Assembly: GCF_005239225.2 (NCBI RefSeq)
Contig: NC_133294.1
Span: 1,488,001-1,552,000, forward strand
Source of the DNA: Populus alba
Taxonomy: Eukaryota; Streptophyta; Magnoliopsida; Malpighiales; Salicaceae
Direction: 5' to 3'
Length of the DNA: 64,000 nucleotides
The notes under the pieces were generated by a model. That model saw only the letters and a program-made list of their open reading frames with translations. It searched no databases and was not told the origin of the DNA. How positions within the stretch are numbered: the first letter of the stretch is position 1; every line of letters begins with the position of its first letter. Positions 1 to 10,306 of the stretch are shown piece after piece. Made by a program: the position numbers and the translations under genes.

Positions 1-950
1 CTTTCAAGAATATCTTTGGCGTAACCGCTTTGAGATATAAAAATCCCTTCTTCTTTCTACATCACTTCTAAACAAAGAAAATATACCATTAGACTAATGT
101 TTGTCATCTCAAACTCATGTACCATGCTTTTCTTAAAATCTTCAAACATGGTAGGATTGTTGTTAGTGTATATCAAGTCATCAATATATAGGCACGCAAA
201 TTGTGTGCTTCCATCATCTTCTTTCTTCACATATATGGCGTGTTCATATGGATATTTCTCAAATCCATTTTCTTGAAAATACCTATCAATTCTGGTATTA
301 CAAGCACGTAGAGCTTGCTTCAAACTATAGAGGGCTTTCTTCAACTTGTATACTTTGCCTTCATTTTTTATTTCAACGTATCCAAGTGGGTTGTTTCAAC
401 ATAGATCTTTTCTTTTTAGGAAGCCATTTAGAAATGCCAGACTTCACATCGAGTTGATAAGATCTTTTCATCTATGAACTTTGTTGTCGATTCTGGAGCT
501 AGTGCAGATCTTTAGTCTGATTGTCTCTAGCCGGCTACGAGGATTAAAATACTCTCTCCATAGTCAATGCTTCTCTCTGTTTGATAGCGCTTTTACCACC
601 AATCTTGCTTTGGGTATCTGTTGTACTTCACCTTTTGCATTCTTTTTCATCTTAATAGATCCAATTTGACACCTATTGCTTTCTTGTTGTCTGGTAGATT
701 TAGTCAGGTTCCAGGTATCATTCTCATTTTCAATGGCGGCTATTGTATTTCTTCATCCATATTGTTTCAATCCATTTCTCTTTTGTGACAACTCCATTGA
801 AACTAAGTGGGTCACTATCTGTAAAGAAACAAAATAGAGTTGTATCTTCAATGACTTGAGTGGCATCGTACAACTCATCTAGATTTCTCATCCTTCTTGA
901 TACTTTCTGATGAGGCTTTTATGCTGATGAATGGTGTTATCGATAACTGA
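1..950 (-). pseudogene. Ty1/copia pol relic (reverse transcriptase part)
   Basis: Reading the minus strand gives copia reverse-transcriptase sequence in several frames. Around 915-700 there is the stretch before RT (DELYDATQVIEDTT, then KEKWIETI); near 670-560 comes KARLVV; near 370-300 there is [24 protein letters not shown]; and near 190-165 there is CLYIDDLIYT, where the usual YVDD is YIDD. The longest open piece is 57-344 (95 codons). Frame changes and stops separate the pieces and no LTR is seen, so it is a dead fragment that also runs off the left edge. It resembles the RT of element D (KYPYEHAIYVK against KCPYEHTLYVK), so it may be a related lineage. The limit near 950 is approximate. 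Confidence 0.8.
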
Positions 951-1379
951 TGATGTATTCCTGGTGTGTTTCTCCTGTTAAATACAGGGATCTGTGCAGT
1001 AGCAAGCAATACTATGGGTGTAGCCCATCTCTTTCATCTCATATGCCAGCTTCATAAATCAATGTTCTGCAGTAGCAATATCATAAGAGTAACAGTAGCA
1101 TCACAGGTATGCCGCAACAAAATAACATGAGTAGCAACATCACAACATCCCCTGACCAAATCTTGATTAACTCCTGTCATGTCAACATAAAAAATTGTAG
1201 GGATAATACTCCAACGGCTACTACACTCCAAAATGGCAATCCATCATACATGAAAACTATAGCTGGATGCAAATCAAAGACAAATCAACCTCTATAATCA
1301 AGAAATCCTATAACTATAGAAATAAATACAGCTATGCAAAATCAATAGTTGCTCCTTTTTTATATATAGTTACTTCTGG
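951..1379. other. Intergenic, no gene seen
   Basis: Non-coding sequence between the copia relic and the 5' LTR of element A. It has some repetition of short words such as gtagcaa and catcaca. An open stretch of 62 codons (1109-1297) has no recognisable motif. The first part may be further decayed copia sequence. Confidence 0.5.
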
Positions 1380-1666
1380 TGATAAACCAATGGTAAAAGA
1401 AGAAGGATTGGTTACGTGAAGAACTAGTTACAGAGCTAAAGAAGAAGTTGTTATGTTAGGATTGCTGTTAATTATTCTCTTCTTCTTACAACTACCTGTA
1501 ACAGAATTGTAACCAATTCTATCTACTTCATAACGCCCTTAGTAGCAGTTATAATAACTGTCATGACAGTTACAATCTGTAACTATATATATAGTGCATG
1601 TGTATATACAATGAATATAGAGAAATATATAATCTTCAGAAAAGATGAAATTCTCTATTTCTATCT
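1380..1666 (+). repeat. 5' LTR of element A
   Basis: Aligns along its length with 5929-6219, with scattered substitutions and a few small indels (for example an extra GCATGC-containing segment in the 3' copy). A TATATATATA tract near 1583-1594 is the likely TATA region. Confidence 0.85.
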
Positions 1667-1678
1667 TGATATCAGAGC
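1667..1678 (+). other. Primer-binding site of element A
   Basis: TGATATCAGAGC directly after the 5' LTR. The plant copia consensus complementary to initiator-Met tRNA is TGGTATCAGAGC, so there is one mismatch. Confidence 0.75.
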
Positions 1679-1716
1679 AATTGAAAGAGAAACTTCTTTC
1701 CCTCTTCAATTCAGCC

Positions 1717-4700
1717 ATGACTTCTGCTTCAAGTCACTCCTCCTCTACCTCATGTCCTCTTGGATTTGGGCAAACCACAATAATGGCACTCACTCCATCC
1801 TATCAGCAGCTCAACCATGCATTACTAGTTAAACTTGATCGAACCAACTATGTTTTGTGGAAATCTCAAATTAAGAATATTGTTTTTGCTAATGGCTTTG
1901 AGGATTTCATAGATGGCACCTTTTGTCTGTCCAGAAAAAGAATTTAAGTGCAGGTGGTAATCAATCCAGCTTTCATTACTTGGAGAAGACAAGATCGCAC
2001 AAATCCTCAGTTGGAATTTACTCATCTCTCCACCAGATATCATGGAACAAATCAATTGGACATTACACTACTTCACAGTCTGCTTGGAATGCATTGGAGA
2101 AGACCTTCTCTTCTTCTTCAAGAGCCATGATAATGCAACTGAGGCTTGAACTGCAATCGATAAAGAAACGATCTTTGTCTGATGATAGACTATATCATGA
2201 AGGTGAAAGGAGCTATCAGACAATCATAGCAACCATTATGAGAAGCTTGTATCCGAACAGGATCATGTCATGAATCTACTTGGAGGACTCAATTTTGACT
2301 ACAATGCAGTAGTTATAGCTATCAACATTAGAGGTGATAAAATCTCAGTTGAAGCAATTCACAATATACTCCTAGCATTTGAAAATCGACTTGAGAAACA
2401 AAGCTCAGTAGATCAAATTTCTGTCATGGCAGCCAATTATGCCTCTTCCTCTAATAACAGAGGTGGTGGAAGGAGATACAATGATAGTAGAGGACACAAC
2501 TATACAAGCTTCACTCCAAATGCTAGCAATTACAACTACAGAGGCCGTGGTCATGGGGGCAGATACACACAGAGTGGAAGACATAATTCAATCAGTTCAG
2601 AAAAAGCCACAATGTTAGTTATGTGGCAAATTTGGGCATATAGTACATGTCTGCTATCACATATTTTACATTTCCTATCAAAACTCTTCCAATAGTGGTA
2701 CTGGAACTCTGTGACTAGAATATAACCTGCTATGGATTGCCTTCCGGAGTCTATATAATCTGCAAATGACAATTGGTAGCCAAGGTCGACTCTGGAGCAA
2801 GCCATCACCTGACTCAAAATGCTGGGAATCTAATCAACTGTACTCCATATACAGGGACATATAAGGTCACAGTTTGTAATGGTAAGCACTTATCCATTTC
2901 CAACATTGGTTCCCATCGTCTAGTCTCTAACTCTTGATCATTTCAACACAGAAAGGTGTTTCATGTTCCATTCATCTCAGCAAACTTGGAGTAGGTGTTG
3001 CTAAGTTCTGTTTTAGATAATAATGCCTTGATTGAATTTCAATCTAATAGTTTCCTTGTGAAGGATCTGTTTACGAAGAAGATATTGGCACAAGGCAGAC
3101 TTGAGAATGGACTTTACAAGTTCCCAACACTGAGCAACAAAGAAGAAGATGACATACATTGGCATTAAAAGACTTTTCTATTTTTCATTCTCCAATCTCC
3201 AGAACCACTCATAATAAAATGGACATATGGCATCAGCAGACTAGGTCATGTGCCACTGATGTTGTAGCCAAATATTACAAAGCTGTAATGTTTCCTATGA
3301 AAAGAATAAAGCTACTGATTGTTCCACTATATGTTCTTCCTGTCAGCTTGCAAAAAGTCACAAACTACCAATTTGAAGAACTCATCTCTCCTCCTCTCGT
3401 GCTTCCAAACCAAAACAACATTGGAATTGATTCATATGGAATCTGGGGATCTACCTCAGAAAATCCATATTTGGTGCTAAGTACTTTATTGTGTTCTTAG
3501 ATGATTTCTCACGATACACATGTTTCTATCCACTACATACAAAGGATCAAGCTCTCTCAATGTTCCAACAATTCAAACTCCAAGTAGAGAATCAATTTGA
3601 TGATAATATAAAATATATGCAGTCTAACAATGGAGGTGAGTTCAAATCCTTCATCATCTTTCTTCAACAGGCTGATATTGTGCATCGTTTTTCCTACCCT
3701 TATAACTCAGCTCAGAATGGGAGAGTTGAAAGGAAGCATAAACATGTTGTAGAGACTGAATTGACCTTGCTAGCTCATGCTTTGTTGCCTATGAAGTTCT
3801 GGCAGTATGCCTTCCAATCAGCCATATTCCTCATCAATAGAATGCCTAACAATATTTCAGAAACTGCCTGACTACAAGTCTCTAAGAGTTTTTGGCTGCC
3901 TATGCTATCCTTTTATTCGCCCCTATAACAACCATAAACTGTAATATAGATTAGTTCAGTGCATCTTTCTTGGTTATACCTCAGCAACAAGGGCTATTTG
4001 TGCCTTGATTATCTCACTGGACGAGTTTATATCACCCCTCATGTGGTGTTTGATGAAACACAATTCCCTTTCACCACCAAATCTCCTCCATCTCAACCTG
4101 ATGACACTTCCTCTGCCAATTTACCTCCTGCAATACCACTCACATCTAGTGATTTGTCTCACTGTCCAGTAGATACACCTACCTTAATATATACTTATTC
4201 CATTCCCATAACTGTTGATTCTATTTCCTTGAGTGACATTGCAACCTTACCAATCTCTCCTCCTCCTGAATCTATTTCTACTTATCTAATCCCTGATTCT
4301 AGTCTAGCTCCACGTATGATAACAAGGTTGATGTGTGGCATCATTAAAAAGAAAATTATTCTAGATCTAACTGTTGTCACATAACTAGATACACTCAATC
4401 AAGCTCTAAAGGATCCACACTGGACTAGAGCAATGGATCAAGAGATTGCAGCCCTTCATCGCAATCACACCTGGGATCTTGTTGATAAGCCTTTTGATGT
4501 TAACATCATAGGATGCAAGTGGGTATACAAATTGAAGCACAAGCCAGACGAGAGTATTGACAGGTATAAAGCTAGACTTGTTGCAAAAAGGGTATCATCA
4601 AACACTTGGCCTTGATTACTTTGAGATTCAGGGCCCCCGTAGTCAAAGCTGCCACTATACGCATTATCCTTACCATTGCTCTTAGTTCTAAATGGAAAGT

Positions 4701-5900
4701 CCAATAGCTTGATGTCCACAATGCATTTCTGAATGGTGAACTTGAGGAACAAGTCTACATGTCTCAACCTCCTGGCTACGTGGACACCAAGTTTCCTACC
4801 AAAGTTTGTCGATTGAGGAAAGCTTTATATGGCTTGAAACAAGCTCCACGAGCTTGGCTTCAAAGACTCAGCTCTGCCCTTTTGCAGTGGGGGTTCAGCA
4901 CCCCTAGGACCGATAGCTCTATGTTCATCTCCTTTGGTCAATCTACAACTTTGATCGTTCTCATCTATGTAAATGATATCCTCATCACAGGCAACTCACA
5001 TATGCAGGTAGCTTCACTTATTGCTAAACTGAATTCTGAATTTGCATTGTGAGATTTGGGAAGACTGACCTACTTTCTAGGTATTGAAGTCTCTTACCAT
5101 GAAAATTCAATACATCTCAGCCAAACAAAATATGGTTCTTATTTACTTCACATAACAGAAATGTTTTGCACCAAGCCTGTCAAAACTCCTAGGGATGTTG
5201 GACATAATTTATCTAAATTTGATGGTGAGCCTATGGAAGATGCTTTTGATTATCGCAGTGTAGTGGGAGCTCTACAATATCTCACAATTACACAGCTTGA
5301 CATTGCCTTCGCTATTAATAAAGCATGTCAATTTATGCAACAACCTACTTCAGCACATTGGCTCTCTGTCAAACGTATTCTTCGATACTTGTGTGGAACT
5401 ATGCATGATGGTTTACTCATAAGTTCCTCAAATAAGTTGACAATTGAAGAATTCACTGATGCTAATTGGGGAGCTCAGCCTGATGATCGAAGAAGTGCTA
5501 GTGGCTACCTCATTTATCTAGGGGGTAATCTGATTTCTTGGTCCTCTACAAAGCAAAAAAATAGTCTCTCGCAGCAGTGTAGAATCGGAGTATAAGGGAC
5601 TTGTTCTGGCTACAACAGAAATAATTTGGATTCAAGCCTTGATGCAGGAACTATATGTTCCTACCCCTGCTGTCCCAATACTCTGGTATGACAACATCAG
5701 TGCCTATCACATGGCCAAACATTATGTGTTTCATGCCTGAACAAAACATATAGAAATTGATCTACACTTCATTCATGATCAAGTTCTACAAGGGAAAATA
5801 GAAATACAATTCATTCCAACTGAAGACTAGCCTGCAAATCTCTTAACTAAACATCTCACAAGCTCAAGGTTCTTGTTTCTCAAAACACAGTTGTGCCTTG
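1717..5900 (+). pseudogene. Copia A gag-pol polyprotein remnant
   Basis: Domain order is that of Ty1/copia. Gag starts at ATG 1717 and reads KLDRTNYVLWKSQIKN; it shifts frame near 1945 and again near 2270. An RGGG-rich gag tail follows (2460-2570). The integrase core at 3491-3871 has FLDDFSRYTCFYPL, then SNNGGEF where SDNGGEF is expected (second catalytic Asp changed to Asn), and GRVERKH. RT spans 4433-5052, with [24 protein letters not shown], and [10 protein letters not shown] instead of YVDD. After a TGA at 5050, RT/RNase H continues at 5056-5595 with TDANWG and DDRRSASGYLIYL, then shifts frame near 5575 and ends with TKHIEIDLHF around 5745. It cannot encode a working polyprotein. Confidence 0.88.
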
Positions 5901-5928
5901 TTCCAAGACCCTTTCACTTGCGGGGGGA

Positions 5929-6219
5929 TGATAAACCAGTGGTAGAAGAAGAAGGATTGGTTATGTGAAGAACTAGTTACGAGCTGAAGAAGAAGAAGTT
6001 GTTACATTAGGATTGCTGATAATTATTCTCTTCTTCTTATAACTATCTGTAACAGAATTGTAACCAATTCTAACTACTTCATAACTGCATGCCTTAGCAG
6101 CAGTTATAATAACTTTCATGACAGTTATAATCTGTAAATATATATATAATGCATGTGTATATACAATGAATATAGAGAAATATATAATCTTCAGGAGAAG
6201 AAATTCTCTATTTCTATCT
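5929..6219 (+). repeat. 3' LTR of element A
   Basis: Direct repeat of 1380-1666, preceded by the polypurine tract at 5921-5928 (CGGGGGGA). Confidence 0.85.
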
Positions 6220-6404
6220 TCCTGCACAAGTTAATTGTATTGTGCTCACGTTTTATTCCTTTATACCAATAAGAAGAGAATTAATTCAGCACCATCCTCT
6301 GCTGCATTGTTCTCTTCCTCTGTCATCTTTTTTTCCTCTGATGCTAATATATAGACAGATCGTGGGTTCCCTCATCAATGTTTAATTCCATTCCCTTTCT
6401 CTGA
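6220..6404. other. Intergenic, no gene seen
   Basis: Short pyrimidine-rich spacer between element A and an orphan RNase H piece. Nothing recognisable. Confidence 0.4.
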
Positions 6405-6625
6405 TGCTCTTTAAGACTCGCACTGTGCTCTTACTATTCAAGGGTTCTCGGAGGCGAATTGAGCAGCAGCTTGGATAACAGGAAATCTACTAAGGGTTTT
6501 CTTATATTCTTGGGGCGAAAGTTAATCAGTTGGAAGTCAGCAAAGCAGCGAATTGTTGCTCTGCCCTCTCCGAGTCCGAGTACAAAGCAATAGCAGACTC
6601 TGGTACTGAAATTACCTGGCTGTAA
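6405..6625 (+). pseudogene. Orphan copia RNase H fragment
   Basis: In alternating frames the + strand gives LDNRKSTKGFLIFLGRK, then a piece like LISWKSAKQRIVAL, then SESEYKAIADSGTEITWL. These are the three consecutive motifs of a Ty1/copia RNase H domain (DDRRSTSG, SWxSxKQ, SSxEAEYxAxA). At least two frameshifts separate them. It is not the tail of element A, whose own RNase H lies at 5440-5760, so it belongs to a different, otherwise lost element. Confidence 0.75.
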
Positions 6626-6639
6626 TCCTTACTACTCAT

Positions 6640-7317
6640 TACTGATTTATGGATAAGTTAAAACTTGAATAAAGCAAATCTGTAGGTGAAAATGGGTCTG
6701 CACGAGTGTGAATTTAGATACGTGGATGAACACCATTTCTAATTTAAAAATCTAAGTGATAGATTATGGTTCATTCATGTGTAAGCCACTCATTTTTGCA
6801 TATTTTTGCACAACTCGTATGTGCATATTCCTTAATAAAATCAGAATTTTGACTAATACCTCAATACAGTATATCTTTACTTGTTTTGTCAGCCAAGTTG
6901 TAAATACGCACACTATTCCACGCCACTGCTAGGTATTGCCAGGATCTTGCACAAGGCATCGGCAGAGCTGGGCTAGCTAAATTAATGAGTACGAAGCACA
7001 TATCTCTATCATCTAATGGAGCTAGCTCTATTGCTCTTTGTTTCTAACATGGACACTTGTTCTATCAAAATGTAGACCAAAATATTGTACCAATTTTCTT
7101 ACAAACCGATGGAAAAATTACACTTTCATTTTAACAAATCATTTATTTATTACACTTATAATTAATTTTACCCCTTATCGTGATCTCTGCTCATTAAATT
7201 TCTGATATAATATTAAAAAATTATTTTCACCCCTAAAATTTAAACCCTCAAAATTTAAACTCTTAAAGAGATCCAAGAAATAGTTTTATATTAGCTCTCT
7301 ATCAACATAAAATAACA

Positions 7318-7321
<4 letters not shown>
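6640..7321. other. Intergenic AT-rich DNA
   Basis: No coding signal. A short stretch at about 6913-6955 resembles 42172-42213, 3' of gene 2 (ATTCCACG-CACT-CTAGGTATTG), which suggests shared flanking sequence. Confidence 0.45.
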
Positions 7322-7366
<45 letters not shown>

Positions 7367-7373
7367 ATATATA
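7322..7373. repeat. (AT)n microsatellite
   Basis: About 50 bases of alternating AT with one phase break near 7355. Confidence 0.95.
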
Positions 7374-7389
7374 GAATTAAAGGGACAAA

Positions 7390-7790
7390 TATTTGTCATG
7401 AACGTGAAACACAATTTTATATTCTATGCATCTTTAAAGTTGTAGTGTGATAATTGTTCTTATGTATGAGAACAATTAAAGTAGGATTATTGCAAAAGGA
7501 AAAGGGAAAACAAAGAATAATTTATTTTCTTCTTTTTTGCTTTGTTTATTTTAGAAGCACGAAGGTAAATCTCGATTTCAAGCTGCAATATTATGGTTTA
7601 ACAAATGGAATACATTTTTTTTACTGAACTGAGAAAACAAATTGGCATAAATCTAATCTAATTATATTTATTTCTGTAATGATCAAATAATCAAGTTCTT
7701 ACTGTATAAATAAACAAAGTAATAATATATACTTCTAAAATCGGGTTAATTCAACTATTAATGTTGAAGAAAATATCAAAGAAGGTTCTC
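7390..7790 (+). promoter_or_regulatory. Upstream region shared with gene 4
   Basis: This stretch aligns with 56440-56815, the sequence upstream of gene 4. Shared landmarks in the same order include GGATTATT-CAAAAGGAAAA, CAATATTATGGTTTAACAAA, ATAATGATCAA and ATTAATGTTGAAGAAAATAT. In gene 4 the ATG is about 440 bases downstream. Here element B now lies between this region and gene 1. I infer that it is the ancestral 5' flank of gene 1. No precise promoter element can be named from sequence alone. Confidence 0.6.
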
Positions 7791-8159
7791 CAATATGTCT
7801 AACTAAAGCAGCCGTCATGTGAGCTGAATGGGCGTTGCTATCCTCTCCAATATGTCTCTTTTACAAAGACGTTTTATTCTATCAACATAACTTTATTTTA
7901 TTCTCATAAGAGTAATAAATAAGAATTCACCTTTATTATATATTCTTATAATAGTTCCACTCTAAAAACTAAACAAGCAAAAACACAGATACTAATTTAC
8001 TTTTATTTTTAACAAGGAATAGTTCTTTATAGGGTTCTCAAACGGCTTAATTAAGAAAAAACTGCAAGCTAAGTTGTTTCTTTGTAGTCATCTCTCTGGA
8101 AACAAGTTTTCTTGTTGACATTGATTTTTACCAAGACCTAGATATAGCAGCATTCCAAT
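7791..8159. other. Gene 1 5' flank left of element B
   Basis: No coding signal. The motif TCTCCAATATGTCT occurs twice (about 7787 and 7846). By position this is the continuation of the ancestral gene 1 5' flank, cut from its gene by the insertion of element B. Confidence 0.45.
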
Positions 8160-8164
8160 CATTT

Positions 8165-8619
8165 TGTTAAATTATGAATGCACCTAAAGAAGATTTTAGA
8201 GATCAATTCAAGATCACTCTACAAACTACAAGTTAGTGCTACGTTAAGTAAGGAAAGTTTTAGAGAAATCTAACAAACACTAGGAATATTCTAGGAAGAA
8301 TGCTTGTCCACAATTAAAAGAACTTTAGAATTTTATAAGATTCCAGCAAGTTCTATGGCTAGAAATTTAGTTTGTTCAATTTAGATTGGTTAAGAAGGCT
8401 ATAAATAGCCATGCAATCATCACTTGTAAGGTAAGCCAAAAACCATGTTAAGCTTAGAACCTTTGTCCTAAAACTCTTCTACTTCAACCATTTCCATATC
8501 GTTCTTCTTTTACTAAACTAGTACAACTAAAAATCTTAACTATCAGACTACTTTCATTTCAATCCGTAATCACTAAAACCTCTAAACTAACTCTTAAACT
8601 ATCATCATCTTCTAGAACA
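8165..8619 (+). repeat. 5' LTR of element B
   Basis: TG..CA ends. It aligns with 9622-10070 with several indels, which implies an old insertion. A TATAAATA box lies near 8400, as in the 3' LTR. Confidence 0.92.
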
Positions 8620-8661
8620 GGTATAGAGCCCAATTGATCGTAAGGGGGCATTAGAGTCTTT

Positions 8662-9090
8662 ATGGCCACCATAAATTCATCACAATCTATCTTTGTGTCA
8701 CTTCCTATTTTTGATGGTGGAAACTATGATTTGTGGGAAAAAAAAATGGAAACACTCTTCAGGTCTCAAAATCTTTGGGACATTGTTGAGAAAGGATTTG
8801 TGGAGCCAGAAAATATGTCTACTCTAGAAGAAGCACAACGGAAGGAGTTAGAGGTGAAAAAGCAGAAGGATGCTAGTGCCCTTTATTTGATTCAACAATC
8901 ACTGGATAATAAAAATTTTTCTAGGATTGTTGGAGCTTCAAAAGCAAATGACGCATGGGGTATATTGCAGAAGAAGTTTCACGGCGATTCTCAGGTACGC
9001 ACAATTAGACTCCAAACACTACGAAGAGAGTTGGAAAATATTAAGATGAAAGATTATGAGACTGTTAAAAGAATATCATGGACTAATTAA
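8662..9090 (+). pseudogene. Element B gag fragment
   Basis: An open stretch of 142 codons starting MATINSSQSIFVSLPIFDGG, followed by NYDLWEKKMETLFRSQNLWDIV and then FHGDSQVRTIRLQTLRRELENIKM. This is the N-terminal part of a copia gag (DUF4219/UBN2 type). Full gags of this kind run to about 300-400 residues with a zinc knuckle. Here the frame is lost near 9085 and only decayed gag follows to about 9300. It could still encode a short capsid-like peptide but has no nucleocapsid knuckle. Confidence 0.8.
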
Positions 9091-9424
9091 AGTAGTGGTA
9101 AATTAAATGAGATCTTTAGAAGAAAATATTACTTATCAAAGGGTTGTTAAAAAGTTTCTAGTCAATCTTACAAGAAAATGACTTCATAGTTACTGTCATA
9201 AAACAATCAAAAGATTTAACAACCTTGTTAGTAGCTAAACTAATGGATTCTTTAAAAGTACATGAGAAAAGACCTAGTAGCTACGAAGAAGACTTTATGA
9301 GAATGCTTTTCAGTCTAAGCTTAGTAAAAGGTTTTAGAAATCTAGATATAATACCGAGAAATTAATGGATCTAAAACGATATTATACGATAATAAATCAA
9401 CAATTGCCAGGACAAAAATTCTTG

Positions 9425-9605
9425 TATTCCATAGAAGGACTAAGCACATATCAATCAAATACCAGTTTCTACAAGAAGCAATTGACAATAAAGAAATTGA
9501 GTTGAAATATTGCAAGATTTAAAAACAATTAGCAAATATCTTCACCAAAGCGTCTCCACAAGTCAAGTTTGAGGCACTACGAGATCAACATAGAGTATGA
9601 GTTAA
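9425..9605 (+). pseudogene. Element B RNase H C-terminal remnant
   Basis: The + strand reads RRTKHISIKYQFLQEA, EIELKYCK, then a stop, then QLANIFTKASPQVKFEALRD. This is the conserved end of copia pol (RTKHIDIRYHFIRE..EQLADIFTKPL). It lies directly before the 3' LTR, so the deletion joined gag to the end of pol. Confidence 0.8.
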
Positions 9606-9621
9606 GTGCATTAAGAAGGAG

Positions 9622-10070
9622 TGTTAAATTATTAATGCACTTAAAGAAGATTCTAGAGATCAATTATAGAAAATACTATAAACTACAAGTTAGTGCTAAG
9701 TTAAGTTTAAAAAACACTAGGAATGTTCTAGGAAAGAAAGAATGTTCATCCACAATTCAAAGAACTCTACAATTTTCTAGTGTATTGACTAAGATTCCTG
9801 CAAGTTCTATGGATGGAAAGTTTGTCAAAATTGTTCTATTTAGGTTGGTTAAAAAGGCTATAAATAGATATGCAACCATTACTTGTAAGGTAAGCCAAAA
9901 ACTATGTTAAGCTTAAAACCTTTGTCTTCAAACTGTCCTCCTTGTATTATATCTCATATCAACAAAATTTTTGCTTTGTCCTTCAACCATTTCCAAACTA
10001 TAAACTATCAAACTACTTTCATTTCAATCCCTAATCGCTAAAACCTCTAAACTGCCATCATCTGCCAACA
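9622..10070 (+). repeat. 3' LTR of element B
   Basis: TGTTAAATTA start and CCAACA end, followed by target duplication CATTT. It contains TATAAATA at 9859-9866 and a splice-donor-like AAGGTAAGC at about 9889-9897. Confidence 0.92.
9859..9866 (+). promoter_or_regulatory. TATA box in the 3' LTR upstream of gene 1
   Basis: A canonical TATAAATA within GGCTATAAATAG. It lies 230 bases before a good splice donor (AAAAG/GTATGT, cut after 10088) whose matching acceptor is TATGTAG/AT at 10264. This makes it a candidate promoter for gene 1. That use is an inference. Confidence 0.5.
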
Positions 10071-10306
10071 CATTTCCATTACTAAAAGGTATGTACGTGC
10101 ATGATACACTTGCAGTTCTCTTTGAGTGATAAATTTGTTTTCCATTACATTAATGATCGGTATTGTGAGTTAATATAAACTTTCTTAGGATTTCACTTAA
10201 CAGTATATTTAGCTTTGAGTTTAGATTGTTCATTAACAATAGTTACTTACATGATTTTATGTAGATAGCATCTGAGATAGAACACGATGCACCATATGGA
10301 GCAGCC

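Larger units (their letters stand above)
1380..6219 (+). mobile_element. Ty1/copia LTR retrotransposon A (degenerate)
   Basis: Two similar direct repeats (1380-1666 and 5929-6219) flank a copia-order gag-pol remnant on the + strand. The 5' LTR is followed by TGATATCAGAGC, one base from the initiator-Met primer site TGGTATCAGAGC. The 3' LTR is preceded by the purine tract CGGGGGGA. Both LTRs start TGATAAACCA. The right end is less certain because it reads ..CTATCT instead of ..CA, and I found no convincing target-site duplication (TCTGG against TCCTG). The many frameshifts show an old, inactive copy. Confidence 0.88.
8165..10070 (+). mobile_element. Non-autonomous copia element B, internally deleted
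   Basis: A complete small LTR retrotransposon of 1.9 kb. The LTRs at 8165-8619 and 9622-10070 both begin TGTTAAATTA and end in CA. The element is flanked by a perfect 5-bp target duplication CATTT (8160-8164 and 10071-10075). A primer-site-like GGTATAGAGCCC follows the 5' LTR and a purine tract AAGAAGGAG precedes the 3' LTR. Between them is only about 1 kb, holding a gag start and the last part of RNase H. Protease, integrase and RT are missing, so any movement would need enzymes supplied in trans. It inserted just upstream of gene 1. Confidence 0.93.

Noticed and set aside
1374..6224. Target-site duplication for copia A (TCTGG / TCCTG)
   Set aside because: Only part of the bases agree and the 3' LTR end is uncertain, so no duplication is claimed.
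10265..10306. Coding extension of gene 1 before ATG 10307
   Set aside because: The 14 codons are open, but the only visible upstream exon has TAA in that frame just before the junction, so ATG 10307 is preferred.
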